Assembly: GCF_011355085.1 (NCBI RefSeq)
Contig: NZ_VXCP01000025.1
Span: 1 to 64,000, forward strand
DNA length: 64,000 nt
Origin: Pseudomonas akapageensis
Lineage (GTDB): Bacteria; Pseudomonadota; Gammaproteobacteria; Pseudomonadales; Pseudomonadaceae
Direction: 5' to 3'
Below the pieces are notes generated by a model, which had not been told where the DNA came from, did no database searches, and saw only the letters and a program-made list of their open reading frames with translations. Every line of letters starts with the position of its first letter. The stretch's first letter is position 1. Both the position numbers and the translations under genes were made by a program. Below, piece after piece: positions 45,901 through 53,207 of the stretch.

Positions 45901-48035
45901 GCACGCATCTCCACCAGCGTATCCACATCGGCCGCAGTCAATGCCCCGTGGGTACCGAAGGCCGCGATGAAGTTGACCAGGGATTCGGGGTGCTTGAGGT
46001 GGTCCGCCAGGTCGGCCCAGCTGATGTACGGCTTGAGTTGGCTGTCGCCGGTTGCTGCGTAGAACTCGCGGCGTGCCTCATTCAATGTGGGGATGCCAGT
46101 GTCGCGACCACGCGCCAGGTTCAGGCTCGGCAAATCGAGCGGCAGACCCAACAGGTTGTTGCGCAACGCTTCGGTGACGAATTCGTCGATCTCGTTGCCC
46201 ACCTGGCGGGTCACACCGCGAACGATCGCCCCTGCCGCTTCGTCCGCAGTCGCCCCGCTGCCGGCGAACGCCAGCGGATTGAGGAAGGCGGCGATCAGAC
46301 CGAGTTGCGAGTCCGGGTTGTTGGGGTCAGTGAGGAGCGGATTGAACGCGGGGTCGAAGCGATCGACGGTCTCGGTCAACATCGAGTGACCAAAGCGGTA
46401 CACCACGTGGGCGAACTCGGCGAGGATGGCCGGGTTGATCGAGGTGTCATAGCCGTTGGGTGCAAGGAATTCGTCGACCTGCGGCTGAATGGTCCGCGCG
46501 AACTCCTCGAACACCAGGTGCTGGTACTGCATCTCGGTGCCGAACTTGGCGGCCTGGAACAGGCGCTCGCCGTCCCACACCAGCGCCGCGATCTCGGCGG
46601 GTGTCGTCGGTATCGCGGCCACGTCGTCCACCAGCCACTCATTAATGAAGGCCAGATCGCGAGAGGCAAGGATGGTGTCCTTGGATTGCTGGACCAGGCG
46701 GTTGTGCTCGGAGTGGAACACATGGTGCACGGTGGTCAGGCCGATGTTCTCGTTCGCCCGGCCGTCGCCGGCAATGTAGTGAGCGTCGAGCAGTTCGTTG
46801 TCATAGGTCAGGTTGTTACCGCCCGCGCCGACCGCCTGCGCATTACCGACATCGGTGTCGCCATCCGCCTTCAGTACTCCGTCGACGATGACCGGCGCGG
46901 CATTGTGGGCGATATCGTCGAGGAAGCCATGCCCAGTGCTCACGGCGTTTGCCAGACTGATCGGAGCATCCCGGTTGCCTTCGACCAGTTGAGTGATGTC
47001 ATCAGCCGTCCCGGCAGTACCGTCAGCACCGTTACTGACGCGCATCACCACCTGCGGCATGCCGCTCGGCCCGCGGAGAAAGTTGCCATAGGCATCGGTT
47101 GCCAGCAGCGGCACGCTGTGCACATCGGCGTCGGTCAGGTTGATGCCGAGAATGTCACGGGCCTGGGCCTTGACCACTGCCCAGGTCGCCATGCCGCCAT
47201 TTTCGCCGTCGCCATCATCGGCAGTACCGAACTTGCCATCGGCGCCGAGATCGCGGTTGGTGATCAGGCGCCCCGTTGCAATAGGGTCACCTGCCGCGTT
47301 GAGGACGTACTCGCGCAGGAACACCTGATGCGAGGGGTGCGAACTGTAGGTCTGGCTCTGGTCCACGAATGGCGAGGTGGTGTTGGGCTGGCCGTCATCG
47401 GCAGTGCCGAGTATTCCGTCCGCGCCGGGGGTATGCACTGCACGTGGCAGCACCATGAAGTTGGTCGGGCTGCCCGGTACGAACAACGGATCGTCCGCCT
47501 GCAGCGGAACAAACACGAAGTCGGTACTGCTCTTGGTGACCAGGTCGAGGCCGTGGTCGAAGAACTGGCCGAAGAAGGTCATCCACGAGTTGAAGCTGGC
47601 GGTCAGACCGACGTCTGGCGACACGTTGGGGATGAAGAACACTTCCTTGTCGTCGGCCGTGCCGAACACGCCATCCAGACCGGGGCTGATCACAGGGTCC
47701 GCACCGCCATTCGCCGCAACCGCGGCCGGGTTGTTGGCGGTCTGGTCGACGATCAGGTTACTGATGATCCGTGGCTGCGGATCGACCACATTGCCTGACG
47801 CGGCATAGGCCGCTCGATACTGGGCATCGAGCAGGCGCAGGAAGGAATTGTCGGAGGCGCCAAACTCGCTTTGGCCGGCAACCAGGTTGTTGTAGCTGCC
47901 ATCGACGGTACGCAGGCCGAATGGCACCTGACTGTTGGGTAGCAAATCACTGAGATTGGCGCCGTCGGCGTGCGCTTCTGCGATGAAGATTTGCTTGAGG
48001 ATGAACTCCAGGTCCGACTTGTTGAAATTGGCCAT
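36978..48035 (-). CDS. Giant secreted RTX protein with two animal-type heme peroxidase domains (PepA-like)
   Basis: A 3685-residue protein built by internal duplication. Each half (about 1-1490 and 1498-2960) has an animal haem peroxidase domain, with distal His in QFFDHGLDLV (161 and 1702) and proximal His in YRFGHSML (550 and 2087). A block of RTX calcium repeats (GGxGxDxxx) follows in each half. Insertions of the form GADGxxGTADD occur several times; these match the calcium motif described for P. putida PepA. Three or so Ig-like repeats (about 2975-3265) and a final RTX block (about 3280-3600) precede a C-terminus ending DFIFAT, a type I secretion signal of the protease/lipase type. The divergent T1SS operon is its likely exporter. 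Start ATG 48035 has a GAGGA site 12 bases away. Confidence 0.93.
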   Translation of the reverse strand: MANFNKSDLEFILKQIFIAEAHADGANLSDLLPNSQVPFGLRTVDGSYNNLVAGQSEFGASDNSFLRLLDAQYRAAYAASGNVVDPQPRIISNLIVDQTANNPAAVAANGGADPVISPGLDGVFGTADDKEVFFIPNVSPDVGLTASFNSWMTFFGQFFDHGLDLVTKSSTDFVFVPLQADDPLFVPGSPTNFMVLPRAVHTPGADGILGTADDGQPNTTSPFVDQSQTYSSHPSHQVFLREYVLNAAGDPIATGRLITNRDLGADGKFGTADDGDGENGGMATWAVVKAQARDILGINLTDADVHSVPLLATDAYGNFLRGPSGMPQVVMRVSNGADGTAGTADDITQLVEGNRDAPISLANAVSTGHGFLDDIAHNAAPVIVDGVLKADGDTDVGNAQAVGAGGNNLTYDNELLDAHYIAGDGRANENIGLTTVHHVFHSEHNRLVQQSKDTILASRDLAFINEWLVDDVAAIPTTPAEIAALVWDGERLFQAAKFGTEMQYQHLVFEEFARTIQPQVDEFLAPNGYDTSINPAILAEFAHVVYRFGHSMLTETVDRFDPAFNPLLTDPNNPDSQLGLIAAFLNPLAFAGSGATADEAAGAIVRGVTRQVGNEIDEFVTEALRNNLLGLPLDLPSLNLARGRDTGIPTLNEARREFYAATGDSQLKPYISWADLADHLKHPESLVNFIAAFGTHGALTAADVDTLVEMRAVAAALVFGGAAVINAGTVDERTFVATEADRLDFLNSSGIYAMVNGVTTTGVDDIDFWVGGLAEQKMPFGGMLGSTFNFVFETQLEALQNGDRFYYLSRTAGLNFGTELENNSFAKLIMLNTDVTHLSNTVFLTPTFTLEVNQDNQFTNLGVDGKADPTGGIMINGVEIVPLVIRDNPNTPGGDSNYLQYTGEDHVVLGGTAGNDIIISGDGDDTIYGDGGNDILEGGAGNDAVLGGAGDDIITDSFGDNRLEGNAGNDVIVAGSMGVAGNLILGGDGQDFIVTTEDISTTFGGQGDDFILGAKTNLPPTGNEGDDWIEKGTQDGAPGDNFSPLLNDDVVGNDIFVGGGGFDEMIGEGGDDIFVGSDAQDKMDGMSGFDWVTYKNDKVGVTVDLSLAALAQPHGNAPNQNAGVFNPVGASPASILDRFAEVEGLSGSKYSDVLKGDDVDAVTIVNHGGATGSALTNVDLIHGLKQFLADAGLPTTGFATGNIILGGNGSDLIEGRGGDDLIDGDKWLNVRIAVYAPGDVNHTGPEIASFDSMVDMIPFMLDRTYNPGQLKAVREILPGTSTGGAAFDTAIFSGLQSEYVVTRDTRGTLDVADDVWTVADTVAGRDGTDTLLHIERLQFADTQQVLVTGLNAQPLGSPTVTDTNGGAITVGDTLSVSVAGVRDANNIAAGNLQGFINNASVSYIWQFEATPGSGVFEDIILLPAGDLAFQSADGTAFKVSPDLAGLSLRVKAIYQDGHGTTEILFSTPTAAVVAGAPVTPTAPTPVVDATEGGAGLHMVRSDLNFILDQIKIAEAEAAGQDILSLIPNIRAPLGLRAVDGSNNNLMNLNGHNHTEFGAADNVFPRLTDPVFNPAQGAPAGFFFPGSPAGQPTSYAQNAGNVFDSQPRTISNLIVDQTAKNPAAYATAYDPGANGHLDYGVVGSGNDDVLKDGVRIVASPGLDGQFGTADDHDVYLFENTAPDAGLSAPFNAWMTFFGQFFDHGLDLVTKGGSGTIYIPLQPDDPLYVPGGHTNFMVLTRATNLPGADGVLGTADDIHEQTNTTTPFVDQNQTYSSHPSHQVFLRGYVLTPDGPIATGKLITNRDLGADGHYGTSDDTEIGGMATWKVVKAQANDILGIHLTDADVDNAPLLATDAYGNFIKGPHGFPMVVMKGADGLAGTSDDFQVEGNPHAPIDLTNAVRTGHQFLVDINNNAAPVFSGGVLVPDGDSDTGNAQPFNPQTGANLTYDNELLDAHYIAGDGRVNENIGLTAVHAIFHSEHNRLVAQTKDTVLDSGDVAFLNEWLLTKVNALPANQAEIDALVWNGERLFQAAKFGTEMQYQHLVFEEFARTIQPRVDLFFAPTQVYDVDLDASIVAEFAHTVYRFGHSMLTETVDRFDVNFNVVGDPNSADPDQQLGLIAAFLNPLAYAASGVTPEDATSAIVRGVTRQAGNEIDEFVTEALRNNLLGLPLDLPAINIARGRDVGIPSLNAIRRDIYSQTGDTQLKPYNSWVDLVQHLKHPESLINFIAAYGTHGTITAATTLEAKRAAAMMLVFGDGGVNEPADRLDFLNGTGAWANVTRAGKDGLFGTADDLKGVTITGVDAIDLWIGGLAEEKTPFGGMLGSTFNFVFENQLEKLQDGDRFYYLERTSGLSMNAELESNSFAKLIMANTSATHLPGLVFSDPAFYLERDQTKQYNDGLGNADPLGENNEQVVFRDNPLTAGPDSNYVRYSGEEHIVLGGTNNADILISGGGDDTVWGDGGNDRIEGGNGNDQLRGGAGDDIITDMGGDDNIQGGDGNDVLHGGNGINLIIGGFGNDFIITGEDASEAIGGQGNDFILGSKANEQDMGNEGDDWIEKGTSDGAPGDNFDPLGNDPVIGNDVFIGGNENDKFNGEGGDDIMVGSLGFGDRYIGGSGYDWATFKDLAQGVTIDYSDRFFDVPPMPGSGASALVRFDIMEGLSGSKHGDFLRGDNEDATSLPTAGATGSVLTNISLINGLSDLLAAGATFYDGGNIILGGSGSDLIEGRGGDDILDGDKWLNVRISVRANADGTGPEIASFDSMEPMVPFMLNGTYNPGQLVIVREILTGEDKFDTAVFSGNADDYSVVVDGNTVIVTDSVVGRDGVDRLTGIERLQFADRAQASGVGTAQNNGPSGHLAILDAATGVRDDTPVAGQLLRVSDRAVHDADNQGAGNTTGAVTGPVSYYWQVENIPGTGVFEDITFVAAGEVSRATGTTYRVADDVAGLNIRVRAVYQDEKGTLEIVDSSGNSAASAGPTVTGISVQNQVLIADPSSIIDIDGLSNPQFTFQWQTNPGLGWVDLAGATSNTLTLGQAQVGQYVRVVVSYVDDFGVAESVASDILDPVVNVNDAPTAGPTVTGLAAQNQLLTANPASIIDIDGLSNPQFTYQWQANNGSGFVNIAGATSSTLALGQAQVGQQVRVVVSYVDDFGKAESASSNVLGPVANVNDAPTGAVLISDTTPDQGQVLTALTAGIADADGLGTFSFQWQQGTGASFTNINGATAATFTPGAAQGNLQLRVIVRYTDGFGTQESVTSAATAAVAATGVVLTGNALANTLTGTALNDVLSGLGGNDTLNGLAGNDQLFGGTGNDILNGGDDNDVLNGEDGNDTLNGGLGADAMNGGAGDDTFVVDNVGDSVTEALNGGTDLVQTSLANYLLGANVENLTYTGAGNFTGTGNALANTITGSVGNDFLDGGAGADRLVGGAGNDTYVVDATGDQVVEVTGGGTDTVQTSLASYTLGTNVENLTYTGVGNFVGIGNGSNNVITAGAGNDSLNGGGGNDILIGNGGNDTLLGDIGNDQLLGGLGTDNLNGGSGDDSLDGGDGADVLDGGSGNDTLLGGDGNDTLLGGIGNDFIDGGIGNDTVTGGAGNDTMVASSGNDIFMFAAGFGTDQIIGFDADPAGGQDRIDISAFGLTAANFASNVIITDVGADTLISAPGITDSIRLVGVADATTVTAADFIFAT

Positions 48036-48720
48036 TTTGTTGATTGTCCTCGCTGTATCTGGGGAATGGCACGGGACGATAAAGACCTCCCTAGCCCTGT
48101 CAGGTGCTGGCGTGCACAGTTTGTTGATGTCAACTTTCTGGCGAGAGCACCCGCAGGAAAATCACCGTGCCTAGCGTTGCCATAACCGATCCCTCGACAG
48201 CTGTCGTTACAACAATCAGTGCAGGGGGGTGGGGACAGTTTGCGGTGCATGAGTCTTCCCCCTGCGATGAACCAGACCCGTGGGATGGAACGGTGAAGGG
48301 GTTTGCGCAACTTTCATTCCAACGCAGCTGAAAGGCCCGTGCGGCAAGGCTTGGAGAGAGATTTTCGAGGAGCATAAAGACGGTGCGACCACCCCAGTTC
48401 TGGGGCTTTTGGGGACTGCTGGGCATTAGCGGGGAAGGCAATTTGACATCACCATCCGATTAATCACGACTAATGATTTTTACAGCGCCGCTATAGAGCG
48501 AAATGTTATTTGCGAGCTGTATCGTCAAAGAAACAAACGCAAACTACGCTGCTGCTTGCGGGGGCAGTGCAGAGGTTTCGGCAGACTCGCCAACAGAGCG
48601 ACCAACCTGCGTATCAACCAGCTGCCTACGGAATTACATCGACTGTCAGCCAACTGCTGTCAGCCAACGACATCCACTGTTAGCTGTTGATTCGCAAGGG
48701 CAATGGCCTTTCGGAGAGGG
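48036..48720. other. Divergent intergenic region between the peroxidase and its secretion operon (685 bases)
   Basis: No gene, tRNA or known repeat is visible. The short frames in it lack ribosome-binding sites and family resemblance. An AT-rich stretch at 48455-48500 (about 250 bases before the secretion operon) probably contains a promoter. The length suggests several regulator sites for the two opposing units. Confidence 0.5.
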
Positions 48721-50466
48721 ATGACCCAAATGCGCAAACCATCGAGTACCCGCTCCGAACTGGCCGACGCGCTCTTTCGCCTGCGTCGCAGTTTTTACTC
48801 TCTGGCAGGCTTCAGCGGCGTCATCAACGTCATGATGTTGACGCCTGCCGTGTACATGCTGCAGGTTTATGATCGGGCCCTGGTCAGTCGCAACGTCACG
48901 ACGCTGGCGATGTTGACCGTTCTGGTGATTGGTCTGTTCCTGCTGATGGCCGCGCTGGAGATGGTCCGCACCCGCGTGCTGATTCGGGTCGGCAACTGCC
49001 TGGACATGGACCTCAACCGACGCATCTTCACCGCGGCATTCGAGCGCAACCTGAGCCGCGCCGGAGGTAATCCGGCCCAGGCCCTGCAGGATCTCGCGCA
49101 GGTTCGTCAGTTCCTCACCGGCAATGGCCTGTTCGCTTTCTTCGATGCGCCCTGGACGCCGATCTACCTGCTGGTCGCCTATCTGATCCACCCGCTCCTC
49201 GGACTGGTCACGCTGATCGGCTCGCTGATTCTGGTGGGCCTGGCTTATCTCACCGAGAAGGCGACGCAGAAGCCGCTGGCCGAAGCCAATCAGGCCGCCC
49301 TCTCCTCCGCCACCTATGCCAACAACAACCTGCGCAACGCCGAGGTCATCGAGGCCATGGGCATGCTGCCGACGATCACCAAGCGCTGGTTCCAAAACCA
49401 TTTGCGCATTCTGGAAATGCAGACCCTGGCCTCCGACCGCGCTGCCTTGATCAGCAGCACCGGGCGCTTCGTGCGTATGACTTTGCAGTCGCTGATCCTC
49501 GGTGCCGGCGCGTTGCTGGCGATCGAAGGCAAGATCACCCCGGGGATGATGATTGCCTGCTCGATCCTCACCGGCCGCGCGCTGGGCCCGGTGGAACAGG
49601 TCATTGCGTCGTGGAAGCAACTGCTCGGCTGCCGTTCGGCCTGGGGCCGCCTCAACGAGATGCTGCACGATTATCCGCGCCGGCCACCGAGCATGTCGCT
49701 GCAACGGCCGCAGGGCATGCTGGCGGTGGAGAATGTGTATGCCGGCGCCCCCGGTACCAACACCACGATTCTGCGCGGGGTGAGCTTGAGCCTTGCCCAC
49801 GGCGAAAGCCTTGGCGTTATCGGTCCATCCGCCTCGGGCAAATCCACCCTCGCCCGCCTGCTGGTTGGCGTCTGGCCGGCGCAGGCCGGCAAGGTGCGCC
49901 TGGACGGCGCGGACATATTCACCTGGAACAAGGGCGAACTCGGCCCCTGGCTCGGCTACCTGCCACAGGACGTGGAGCTGTTCGAGGGCACCATCGCCGA
50001 CAACATTGCGCGCTTTGGCGAAGTGGACAGCGACGCGGTCATCCGCGCCGCCAGGATCACTGGCGTGCACGAGATGATCCTGCGCTTTCCACAGGGTTAC
50101 GACACCCGCCTGGGCACCGATGGCAGCCCGCTTTCCGGTGGCCAGAAGCAACGCATCGCCCTGGCCCGCGCGCTGTATGGTGAACCCAGTCTGATCGTGC
50201 TGGATGAGCCGAACGCCAACCTCGATGACATCGGCGAAAAGGCCCTGGTCGATGCACTGGCCGAACTCAAGAACCGCGGCGCCACCGTCATCGTGATTTC
50301 CCACCGTCCCAACGTACTCAGCGCCGTCGACAAGATGCTGATGCTGCGCGACGGCGGCGTGCAGATGTTCGGCACGCGCGACGAAGTATTCACCGCGCTG
50401 CGCAAGGCCAGTGTGATGCCTGCCGGCGCTCCGACTCCGCTGGCCTCCGTCAAAGCACGGGAGTGA
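48721..50466 (+). CDS. Type I secretion ATPase/permease (PrtD/AprD family)
   Basis: A 581-residue half-transporter with six N-terminal membrane helices (about 25-300) and a C-terminal ATPase: Walker A GPSASGKST, signature LSGGQKQR, Walker B LIVLDEPNANLD, and switch His in VISHRPN. The N-terminal C39-like domain of HlyB is absent, as in exporters of RTX proteases and lipases. Two starts are possible, ATG 48721 or 48730; GGAGAGGG suits the second better by spacing. With the following two genes it forms the channel for the divergent RTX peroxidase, the only obvious substrate nearby. Confidence 0.95.
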   Translation: MTQMRKPSSTRSELADALFRLRRSFYSLAGFSGVINVMMLTPAVYMLQVYDRALVSRNVTTLAMLTVLVIGLFLLMAALEMVRTRVLIRVGNCLDMDLNRRIFTAAFERNLSRAGGNPAQALQDLAQVRQFLTGNGLFAFFDAPWTPIYLLVAYLIHPLLGLVTLIGSLILVGLAYLTEKATQKPLAEANQAALSSATYANNNLRNAEVIEAMGMLPTITKRWFQNHLRILEMQTLASDRAALISSTGRFVRMTLQSLILGAGALLAIEGKITPGMMIACSILTGRALGPVEQVIASWKQLLGCRSAWGRLNEMLHDYPRRPPSMSLQRPQGMLAVENVYAGAPGTNTTILRGVSLSLAHGESLGVIGPSASGKSTLARLLVGVWPAQAGKVRLDGADIFTWNKGELGPWLGYLPQDVELFEGTIADNIARFGEVDSDAVIRAARITGVHEMILRFPQGYDTRLGTDGSPLSGGQKQRIALARALYGEPSLIVLDEPNANLDDIGEKALVDALAELKNRGATVIVISHRPNVLSAVDKMLMLRDGGVQMFGTRDEVFTALRKASVMPAGAPTPLASVKARE

Positions 50467-50472
50467 CCGATC

Positions 50473-51813
50473 ATGCAATTGAGCCAACACACCGAGATGA
50501 TTCCTGCCGATCCCAGGAGCGTGGTAGATCTGGACGTCGGTAAACCCGTGCACTGGGGCATGTGGCTGGTGCTCGCCGGCTTCGGCGGCTTCCTCCTGTG
50601 GTCCTGGCTGGCGCCGCTGGATGCCGGCGTGGTAGCGACAGGCACGGTCAAAGTCACCAGCAATCGCAAGGCCGTGCAGCACCTCAGCGGCGGCACCGTG
50701 GAGGCAATACTGGTTCGCGAAGGCGATGTCGTGAAAAAAGGCCAGGAAGTGGTTCGCCTCGACTCGTTGCGTGCCGTTGCCGAACAGGGTGCGGTCAGCG
50801 CCCAGTACATCGTCAGCAAGACCGTGGAAAACCGCCTGGAAGCGGAACGTGACGGCCTCGATGTGGTGAACTTCGATCCCGAGTTGCTCAAGCGCTTCGG
50901 CGATGACCACCGCCTGGTAGCCGCCATGGACCTGCAACAGCGCCTGCTGGACACCCGGCGCGCTGGTCTCGCCGGCGAAATCAGCATACTGGAGGAAAAC
51001 CTGGCGGCGTCGCAGGTACAGCTCAAGGGCCTGCAGCAGGTCTATGGCGCCCGTGCCTCGCAGATCAACTTCCTCAACCAGGAACTACAAGGCACCCGCG
51101 TGCTGGCGGCCGAAGGCTATGTACCGCGCAACCGCCTGCTTGAGCTGGAACGCAGCAATGCCGACCTCTCCGCCGGCCAGGCCGAGAACCTCAACAACAT
51201 CGCTCGCACGCGTAGCCAGGCCACCGAAATCAAACTGCGCATCCTGCAGCGCCAGCACGATTACCTGAAGGAAGTCGAATCGCAGCTGACCGACACCGCC
51301 AAGGAAAACACCACCCTGGCCGACCGCTTGCGCGCGCTGGACTATGAAGTGACCCACACGGTGATTCGATCGCCCATCGATGGCATGGTCCAGTCCCTGA
51401 GCATCGCCACCGTCGGCGGGATCATTCAGCCCGGCTTCAAGATCATGGAGATCGTTCCAGTCAACGAACCGCTGCAGGTCGACGCGATGATTCCCGTGCA
51501 GGCCATCGACAAGATGGTTGCCGGCCTGGACGTGGACATCTCCTTCCCGGCCTTCAACCATGCCCAGACGCCAAACATTCCCGGCCGCGTGAAGACCATC
51601 TCCGCCGACCGCCTGATGGACGAGGAAAGCAAGCAACCGTTCTATCTGGCCCAGGTGGAAGTCACGCCCGATGGCATGAGCCTGCTTGGCAGCAATCACA
51701 TTCGCCCCGGTATGCCCGCCAGCGTCACCATCAAGACCGGCGAGCGCAACATGATGAGCTATCTGCTCAAACCGATGCTCGACCGTGTGGACAGCTCTTT
51801 CAAGGAACAATGA
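50473..51813 (+). CDS. Type I secretion membrane fusion protein (HlyD/PrtE family)
   Basis: A 446-residue periplasmic adaptor with one N-terminal membrane helix (about 30-50). A lipoyl-like strand (GTVKVTSNRKAVQHLSGG) is followed by a long coiled coil (about 95-310) and the C-terminal beta-barrel, starting VIRSPIDGMVQSL. It bridges the inner-membrane ATPase and the TolC-like channel. It starts 6 bases after the ATPase gene. Confidence 0.95.
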   Translation: MQLSQHTEMIPADPRSVVDLDVGKPVHWGMWLVLAGFGGFLLWSWLAPLDAGVVATGTVKVTSNRKAVQHLSGGTVEAILVREGDVVKKGQEVVRLDSLRAVAEQGAVSAQYIVSKTVENRLEAERDGLDVVNFDPELLKRFGDDHRLVAAMDLQQRLLDTRRAGLAGEISILEENLAASQVQLKGLQQVYGARASQINFLNQELQGTRVLAAEGYVPRNRLLELERSNADLSAGQAENLNNIARTRSQATEIKLRILQRQHDYLKEVESQLTDTAKENTTLADRLRALDYEVTHTVIRSPIDGMVQSLSIATVGGIIQPGFKIMEIVPVNEPLQVDAMIPVQAIDKMVAGLDVDISFPAFNHAQTPNIPGRVKTISADRLMDEESKQPFYLAQVEVTPDGMSLLGSNHIRPGMPASVTIKTGERNMMSYLLKPMLDRVDSSFKEQ

Positions 51814-51814
51814 G

Positions 51815-53143
51815 ATGGACCGTCATTGCCTGTTTTTCTGCCTGCTGGGGCTGTCCCTGCCGGCCAGCTCCATGGACCTCAAACAAGCCTGGGATCTGTT
51901 GCAGTACCAGGGCCCTGTCTACCGCGCGGCCGTGCATGAAAAAGATGCCGGCGAGGAAAACCGCGCCATCGGCAAGGCCGGCCTGCTACCGCAGATCAAT
52001 GCCACGGCCTACGACAACAAGGTCAATGGCACCCAACGCCAGAACGGCATCGACAACGATCTCGACTACAACTCCAAGGGCGCTAACGTGCGCCTGCGCC
52101 AGCCGCTGTTCAACAAACAGAAGATGGCCGAGTACCGCCAGGGCCAGCAGCGTGCCGACTACAGCGTCGCGGTGTTCGATGCCAAGAGCCAGGACGCCGC
52201 GGTGCGCCTGGCCGAAAGTTATTTCGACGTGCTCCTGGCCAGCGAAACCATCGTCCTGGCCAAGGCCAAACTGAGCAGTTTCGACGAGCAACTCGCCTCG
52301 GCGAACCGACGCATGCAGCTTGGGGCCGGCACCATCACCGACATCGACGAGTCGGTCGCTCGCCGCGACCTCGCCGAGGCCGAGCTCATCGAAGCGCAGG
52401 ACAACCTGGTCAACGCGCGCCGCAAGTTCGAGGAATATATCGGTGAAAGCCCCGAATCGCTGACCACCTTGCGTCCGAGCTTTGATACACCACCCCTGCT
52501 GCCGAGCGAACTGCAGGACTGGCTGGCCAAAGCCCAGGCCGATAGCCCACTGATCCATGCGCGCCGTTATAGCCACGACCTCGCCGAAGAAGAAGTGAAA
52601 CGCGCCAAGGCGGGTCACTGGCCAACACTGGATTTCGTGGCTGGCTACACGGCGGGCACGAGCCAATCAATCTCCGAGTTGAATCAACGCAACCGCTACG
52701 GCTCCATCGGGCTGGAAGTCAATTTCCCGCTGTTCAACGGTGGCGGCACCAGCGCCCTGGCACGCCAGGCCAGTGCCAATAGCGACAAGGCCCAGGACGA
52801 ACTCGACGCCACGCGACTGGAAGTCATCTCCGGAACCACCCGTGAGTATCGCGGCGTACAGAGCGGCGCCAAACGTATTCACGCACTGGAGAAGGCAGTA
52901 GAGTCCAACGAACGCTCCCTGGCTTCGGCACGAAAAGGCTTCAAGGAGGGGGGTACCAGCACCAACTCGGACGTCCTCAATGCCGAAGAGCTGCTCTTCG
53001 TTGCACGTCACGATCTGTTCGAGGCCAAGTTGCGCTATTTGATGTCGCACCTGCGCCTGGTCTCTTCGGTGGGGAGTCTGGGTGACGACGATATCGACCG
53101 GATCAACGACTACCTCGGCCCGGAACTGCTGGTCACCAACTGA
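51815..53143 (+). CDS. Type I secretion outer-membrane channel (TolC/PrtF family)
   Basis: A 442-residue TolC-like protein with a signal peptide (MDRHCLFFCLLGLSLPASS) and two repeats of the outer-membrane efflux domain, recognisable from LKQAWDLLQYQGPVYRAA near the start and GLEVNFPLFNGG in the second half. The start at 51815 lies one base after the upstream stop codon, with AAGGAAC before it, so translation is coupled. Completes the three-component exporter. Confidence 0.95.
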   Translation: MDRHCLFFCLLGLSLPASSMDLKQAWDLLQYQGPVYRAAVHEKDAGEENRAIGKAGLLPQINATAYDNKVNGTQRQNGIDNDLDYNSKGANVRLRQPLFNKQKMAEYRQGQQRADYSVAVFDAKSQDAAVRLAESYFDVLLASETIVLAKAKLSSFDEQLASANRRMQLGAGTITDIDESVARRDLAEAELIEAQDNLVNARRKFEEYIGESPESLTTLRPSFDTPPLLPSELQDWLAKAQADSPLIHARRYSHDLAEEEVKRAKAGHWPTLDFVAGYTAGTSQSISELNQRNRYGSIGLEVNFPLFNGGGTSALARQASANSDKAQDELDATRLEVISGTTREYRGVQSGAKRIHALEKAVESNERSLASARKGFKEGGTSTNSDVLNAEELLFVARHDLFEAKLRYLMSHLRLVSSVGSLGDDDIDRINDYLGPELLVTN

Positions 53144-53166
53144 CTTTTTCCTTCAGCGTTGGTCGA

Positions 53167-53188
53167 GCGACCATCCAGAGATGGTCGC
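53167..53188. terminator. Hairpin between the secretion operon and the deacetylase gene
   Basis: GCGACCAT and ATGGTCGC form an 8-bp stem with a 6-base loop in the 64-base gap between convergent stops. No T-run follows, so termination is uncertain. Confidence 0.5.
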
Positions 53189-53207
53189 CACCCAACATTG
53201 ATTCATA

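Noticed and set aside
40038..47798. A 2586-residue plus-strand reading frame opposite the giant peroxidase gene, and a 691-residue one at 37923-39998
   Set aside because: They are frame shadows caused by the GC-rich, GGxGxD-rich codon pattern of the peroxidase gene. The minus strand has clear domains, a start site and a terminator; the plus frames have no recognisable domain.
48646..50937. A 763-residue minus-strand frame across the secretion ATPase and adaptor genes
   Set aside because: Antisense to two clear type I secretion genes; glutamine/histidine-rich composition typical of shadows, no domain.
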